Notes under the pieces: model-generated
Databases searched by the model: none
The model's input: only the letters and a program-made list of their open reading frames with translations
Told to the model about the DNA's origin: nothing
Shown: positions 60,578 through 64,000 of the stretch, piece after piece
Layout of the letters: every line of letters starts with the position of its first letter
Numbering within the stretch: position 1 is the stretch's first letter
Position numbers and translations under genes: made by a program
From: DASUAS01 sp963841415
GTDB taxonomy: Bacteria > Actinomycetota > Acidimicrobiia > IMCC26256 > DASPTH01
DNA length: 64,000 bases
Reading direction: 5' to 3'
NCBI GenBank assembly: GCA_963841415.1
Contig: CAWJCN010000004.1
Span: 186,001 to 250,000, forward strand

Positions 60578-61837
60578 TCAGGGCGCCGACTGCCCGAGGA
60601 TCATCCCCGCGCCCACGGTCTCGAAGGTGCCCTCGTCGACGAGGATGAAGCTCCCGGTGATCCGGTTGCGGCGGTACTCGTCGACGAAGAGCGGCACCGC
60701 CGTCCGGAGCGAGATGCGGCCGAGGTCGTTGAGGGCGAGCGAGCCCTCGCGCTCGTCGCGGTGGAGCGAGTTCACGTCGAGGCGGTAGTGGAGCTGCTGC
60801 ACGCGCGCCTTGGCCGAGCGAGTCGTGTGCTTCACCAGGTAGGTGGCGCCCTCGCGCAGCGGCTGGTCGCTGAACCAGCACACCATCGCGTCGACGTCCT
60901 GCGTGACGGTGGGCAGGTTGTTGGGCCGGGCGATCATGTCGCCGCGGCTGATGTCGATCTCGTCGGCCAGGCGCACGCTCACCGACATCGGGTTGAACGC
61001 CTCTTCGACGGCTCCGCCGTACATGTCGACGCCCGCGACGGTGGTCGTGAACCCGCTCGGCAACACCGTGACCTCGTCGCCGGGTCGGATCTGGCCGCTG
61101 GCCACCTGGCCGGCGTAGCCCCGGTAGTCGTGGTACTCGTGGCTCATCGGCCGGATGACGTACTGCACCGGGAAGCGCAGGTCGATGAGGTTGCGGTCGG
61201 ACGCGATGTACACGTGCTCGAGGTAGTGGAGCAGCGTCGGGCCCTCGAACCACGGCATGTTCGGCGAATGGGTCGTGATGTTGTCGCCGTGCAGGGCCGA
61301 CACCGGGATGAACGTGAGGTCGTCGATCTCGAGCTTGGTGGCGAACTCGGTGAACTCCTCGCAGATCTCGTCGAAGCGCTCTTGCGAGTACTCGACGAGA
61401 TCCATCTTGTTGACGCAGAGCACGAGGTGCTTCACCTGCAAGAGCGAGGCGATCACCGCGTGGCGGCGGGACTGCTCGAGCACACCCTTGCGGGCGTCGA
61501 TGAGCACCAGCGCGAGGTCGGCCGTCGACGCACCCGTGACCATGTTGCGCGTGTACTGCACGTGGCCCGGCGTGTCGGCGATGATGAACTTCCGCTTCGG
61601 CGTGGCGAAGTAGCGGTACGCGACGTCGATCGTGATGCCCTGCTCGCGCTCGGCGCGCAGGCCGTCGGTGAGCAGCGCGAGGTTGGTGTAGTCGAACCCG
61701 CGGTCGCGGCTGGTGCGTTCGACCGACTCCAGCTGGTCTTCGAAGATCTGCTTCGTGTCGAGCAGGAGGCGCCCGATGAGCGTGCTCTTCCCGTCGTCGA
61801 CCGAACCCGCGGTCGCGAACCTCAGCATCTCGGCCAT
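60578..61837 (-). CDS. cysN: Sulfate adenylyltransferase subunit 1 (GTPase)
   Basis: CysN is the GTPase that drives APS formation by CysD. The 419-residue protein is an EF-Tu-like GTPase: FATAGSVDDGKSTLIGRLL (G1), REQGITIDVAYRYFATPKRKFIIADTPGHVQYTRNMVTGAS (G2/G3) and LVLCVNKMDLVEYSQERF (G4). Domains 2 and 3 follow. It is not fused to CysC, unlike in mycobacteria. ATG at 61837, 13 bases after the cysD stop. The product of the operon feeds assimilation and, through PAPS, sulfotransferases. Confidence 0.96.
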   Translation of the reverse strand: MAEMLRFATAGSVDDGKSTLIGRLLLDTKQIFEDQLESVERTSRDRGFDYTNLALLTDGLRAEREQGITIDVAYRYFATPKRKFIIADTPGHVQYTRNMVTGASTADLALVLIDARKGVLEQSRRHAVIASLLQVKHLVLCVNKMDLVEYSQERFDEICEEFTEFATKLEIDDLTFIPVSALHGDNITTHSPNMPWFEGPTLLHYLEHVYIASDRNLIDLRFPVQYVIRPMSHEYHDYRGYAGQVASGQIRPGDEVTVLPSGFTTTVAGVDMYGGAVEEAFNPMSVSVRLADEIDISRGDMIARPNNLPTVTQDVDAMVCWFSDQPLREGATYLVKHTTRSAKARVQQLHYRLDVNSLHRDEREGSLALNDLGRISLRTAVPLFVDEYRRNRITGSFILVDEGTFETVGAGMILGQSAP

Positions 61838-61850
61838 CAGAACGTCCCCA

Positions 61851-62756
61851 CTAGAAGTACCCCTCGCGCTTGCGGTCTTCCATGGCTGCTTCGGCGAACT
61901 TGTCGTCGGCGCGAGTCGCCCCGCGCTCGGTGATGCGCGACGCGGCGACCTCGGCGATCACCTGCTCGACGGTCGCGGCCGGCGACTCGACCGCACCCGT
62001 GCACGACGCGTCGCCGACCGTGCGGTAGCGGACCGTCATCTCGACGGGTTCCTCACCGTCCATCAAGGTGATGAAGGGCGACACCGCCAACCACATCCCG
62101 TCGCGGCGGAACACCTCGCGGCGGTGTGCGTAGTAGATCGACGGGATCTCGATGTCGTCGTCCTTGATGTACTGCCAGATGTCGAGCTCGGTCCAGTTCG
62201 ACAGCGGGAACACGCGGATGTGCTCGCCCTTGCGGTGCTTGCCGTTGTAGAGGTTCCACAGCTCGGGCCGCTGGTTCTTCGGATCCCATTGCCCGAAGTC
62301 GTCGCGGAACGAGTAGACGCGCTCCTTCGCCCGCGCCTTCTCCTCGTCGCGCCGGCCGCCACCGAACACGGCGTCGAACTGGTGCTCCTGGATGGCGTCG
62401 AGCAGCGTGGTGGTCTGGAGGCGGTTGCGACTGGCACGGGGGCCCGTCTCCTCGACGACCCGGCCCTGGTCGATCGACTCCTGCACCGAGGCGACCACCA
62501 GCTGGATCCCCAGCTCCTCGACCCGGCGGTCGCGATAGTCGAGCACCTCTTGGAAGTTGTGACCGGTGTCGACGTGCATCAGCGGGAACGGGATGCGAGC
62601 GGGCCAGAACGCCTTCTCGGCCAGGCGGGCCATGACGATGGAGTCCTTGCCGCCCGAGAACAGCAGCACCGGCTTCTCGAACTCGGCCGCCACCTCCCGG
62701 AAGATGTGGATCGACTCCGCCTCGAGCGCGGCCAAGCTGGAGAGCTGGGTGGGCAT
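61851..62756 (-). CDS. cysD: Sulfate adenylyltransferase subunit 2
   Basis: CysD adenylylates sulfate. The 301-residue PP-loop protein has KPVLLFSGGKDSIVMARLAEKAF (PP-motif), LMHVDTGHNFQEVLDYRDRRVEELGIQLVVASVQ, DAVFGGGRRDEEKARAKERVYSFRDDFGQWDPKNQRPELWNLYN and HIRVFPLSNWTELDIWQYI, all hallmarks of CysD rather than PAPS reductase. ATG at 62756. It is the first gene of the operon and begins just beyond a palindrome containing its -10 box. The last residues (MEDRKREGYF) are the family C-terminus. Confidence 0.97.
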   Translation of the reverse strand: MPTQLSSLAALEAESIHIFREVAAEFEKPVLLFSGGKDSIVMARLAEKAFWPARIPFPLMHVDTGHNFQEVLDYRDRRVEELGIQLVVASVQESIDQGRVVEETGPRASRNRLQTTTLLDAIQEHQFDAVFGGGRRDEEKARAKERVYSFRDDFGQWDPKNQRPELWNLYNGKHRKGEHIRVFPLSNWTELDIWQYIKDDDIEIPSIYYAHRREVFRRDGMWLAVSPFITLMDGEEPVEMTVRYRTVGDASCTGAVESPAATVEQVIAEVAASRITERGATRADDKFAEAAMEDRKREGYF

Positions 62757-62762
62757 GGCGGT

Positions 62763-62778
62763 AAAACCTACCGGTTTT
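62763..62778 (-). promoter_or_regulatory. cysD promoter palindrome (candidate operator)
   Basis: AAAACC-TACC-GGTTTT is a 16-bp inverted repeat with perfect 6-bp arms, unusually A/T-rich for this genome. On the minus strand it contains TAGGTT (62770-62765), eight bases before the cysD ATG, the likely -10 box, whose TAG is the stop codon of the RDD gene. A repressor bound here would block RNA polymerase. Which regulator binds is unknown. Confidence 0.6.
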
Positions 62779-63256
62779 GTCGGGATTCAGGCAAGCCCGG
62801 CCGCCACTCGTAGACGACTGCCGATCCGCACACCAGGTCGTAGAGCGACTTGTTCTTCTTGCTCACGAGCACCCAGAGCACGCCGAGCCCGACGGTGAGG
62901 ACGCCGAGGACGGCGCGCCAGAACGCCCGGGCCGACGAGAGGCGACGGCCGTCGCGGCTCACGACGCGGAGGCCGAGCACCGCCATCCCGGGCGCGCGCC
63001 CCGAGCCGGACCATGCCGACCACAGCAACGCCACGCCGATCGTGAACACGATCACCGCGTTCAGCACTGGACCTGGTTGCGGCATCGCGTAGTCGTGTCC
63101 GGTGACGAGGAAGCGGATGAATCCGAACGCGGCCAACACCGCGAAGTCGAGGGCGAAGATGGCGACCGCGTCGAGCCCCGCGCCCAGCGCTTGCGAGACG
63201 AACCCGGCGCGTTGACCCTGCACGGCGCGGGATCGCTCGCTGCGGATCTCCTTCAC
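62768..63256 (-). CDS. RDD-family membrane protein
   Basis: A 162-residue integral membrane protein of the RDD family. QRAGFVSQALGAGLDAVAIFALDFAVLAAFGFI holds the first Asp in a helix, FTIGVALLWSAWSGSGRAPGMAVLGLRVVSRDGRRLSSARAFWRAVLGVLTVGLGVLWVLVSKKNKSLYDLVCGSAVVYEW is the second helix and the conserved G-x-x-LGLRVV...D-x-x-CGT-like tail (here DLVCGS). Function unclear; some RDD proteins move ions or osmolytes. GTG at 63256 overlaps the preceding stop as GTGA. Its own TAG stop lies within the cysD promoter palindrome. Confidence 0.88.
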   Translation of the reverse strand: MKEIRSERSRAVQGQRAGFVSQALGAGLDAVAIFALDFAVLAAFGFIRFLVTGHDYAMPQPGPVLNAVIVFTIGVALLWSAWSGSGRAPGMAVLGLRVVSRDGRRLSSARAFWRAVLGVLTVGLGVLWVLVSKKNKSLYDLVCGSAVVYEWRPGLPESRQNR

Positions 63257-63957
63257 GCGCTCGCCTCGCGCTCGCCACCGAAGCTGGTGTCGCGAGGCCG
63301 CTTGCGCAACAACACGCGGTCGACCACGCGCGCCGCCCACGCGTCGAGCGCGATCCCCTGCGTGCGCGCCGCATCGACCGTCTCCATCGTCAGGCTCGCA
63401 GTCGACTCGCGGATCACGCCGCCGAGATCGATGCGTTGCACGATCGCTTCGACGTCGATGGCGCCCGCGATGTCGTCGACGGGAATCTGCTCGATCAACC
63501 GGACGAAGTCGAGCTGTGCGAGCACGCTCTCGGTGACTTGCTGCACGATCACCGGGATCAGCGCTGACGCCTGGGCCTGGTTGCGGCTCTGCTCGCGTCG
63601 CGCCACCTCGTTCAGCTGCCAGAGGCGATCCTCGAGCGGGCGCAGCGCGCGCTGCACGATCGCGGGCCGGGTCGCGGCGGTGGCAACCCTCGCCGAGCGC
63701 GTCACCACTGCGTCGACCATGGCCGCGGCCCGTCGCTCGGCCTCGATCGCCAGCCCGAGCACGGCACCGGGAACCAATGTGGCGACGCTCGGCTCGGCGG
63801 CGGGCGCATCGTCACCGCCGTCGGGGACCCTCGCGAACACGCTCCCCGCGGCGCGGCCGGCGAGGCCGATCGCGCCGAGTCCGAGTCGAGCGCTGCGGCG
63901 AAGCACATCGCTGACACCGGGTGGGGGCGCCGGCACCGGCATGGCGCGCGGGACCAC
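63253..63957 (-). CDS. Hypothetical protein, possibly extending past the right edge
   Basis: I do not recognise this gene. As read from GTG 63957 it has 234 residues: a Pro-rich start, a helical region with weak amphipathic or membrane character (VATLVPGAVLGLAIEAERRAAAMVDAVV), LRPLEDRLWQLNEVARREQSRNQAQASALIPVIVQQVTESVLAQLDFVRLIEQIPVDDIAGAIDVEAIVQRIDLGGVIRESTASL with a repeating pattern of short acidic helices, and a basic end (RVLLRKRPRDTSF). The D-V/I-D repeats (about 155-185) resemble lipid-associated or helical hairpin proteins. The frame stays open to the window end, so the start may lie outside; ATG 63942 is another option. Coupled to the RDD gene. Confidence 0.65.
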   Translation of the reverse strand: MVPRAMPVPAPPPGVSDVLRRSARLGLGAIGLAGRAAGSVFARVPDGGDDAPAAEPSVATLVPGAVLGLAIEAERRAAAMVDAVVTRSARVATAATRPAIVQRALRPLEDRLWQLNEVARREQSRNQAQASALIPVIVQQVTESVLAQLDFVRLIEQIPVDDIAGAIDVEAIVQRIDLGGVIRESTASLTMETVDAARTQGIALDAWAARVVDRVLLRKRPRDTSFGGEREASA

Positions 63958-64000
63958 CGCGGTGCCGGGTGTCTTCCGCGCGTCCGTGCTCCCCGCTGCC

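Overview
The window is 64 kb of very GC-rich chromosome in which nearly all codons end in G or C. Gene content points to an actinobacterium, probably of the Acidimicrobiia. The signs are the GlgE alpha-glucan pathway, the actinobacterial ribosomal proteins bS22 and bL37, an RpfB-type resuscitation factor, oligoribonuclease, and gene order matching the Mycobacterium tuberculosis Rv1003-Rv1026 block. I see no phage, plasmid, insertion sequence or CRISPR array. The class-level placement is inference.

Layout. (1) 1-8.9 kb: an alpha-glucan/trehalose operon on the minus strand (glgE-treS-mak-glgB-treZ), with each junction from glgE onward translationally coupled by overlapping stop and start codons, and malQ divergent. 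(2) 9-19.4 kb: accessory metabolism, with a small ORF, an amidohydrolase, a TetR regulator with an operator, a TauD-like dioxygenase, a damaged sulfotransferase, a MATE exporter, an acyltransferase/epimerase pair, a GNAT enzyme, orn and an aminotransferase. (3) 19.5-43.6 kb: the conserved information-processing and cell-wall block on the minus strand (ychF, DUF192, rsmI, metG, tatD, rpfB, rsmA, ispE, tRNA-Gln, glmU, prs, rplY, pth, mfd, a SurA-like protein, mazG, eno, ftsB, DUF501, ppx). It is interrupted by a plus-strand P450/pirin pair and by bS22. (4) 43.6-57 kb: secreted subtilase, bL37, thioesterase, SIMPL protein, PAS-GGDEF-EAL protein, phosphoglycerate mutase, FAD oxidase, a molybdopterin oxidoreductase with a cytochrome b561 partner, M20 peptidase and serC. 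(5) 57-64 kb: FAH-family hydrolase, HTH protein, hisC, and the sulfate-activation operon cysD-cysN-cysC behind a palindromic promoter, followed by an RDD protein and an unknown gene at the right edge.

Two features stand out. First, the spacers of the conserved block carry several families of dispersed palindromic repeats. These are a hairpin with a GG-ATA-CC core, a 52-53 bp hairpin element lying at gene 3' ends, and a nested form with one inserted in the other, duplicated in tandem at 36.66-36.89 kb. Second, the rpfB gene is preceded by about 200 bp of structured sequence whose codon use shows it is not coding, and its product carries three copies of a WLP-containing repeat on the cytoplasmic side.

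Five genes (sulfotransferase, eno, mfd, rsmA, cytochrome b561) each show a single-base reading-frame break. Because eno, mfd and rsmA are normally intact housekeeping genes, sequencing or assembly error is the simplest explanation, and the protein calls there are given as restored products.
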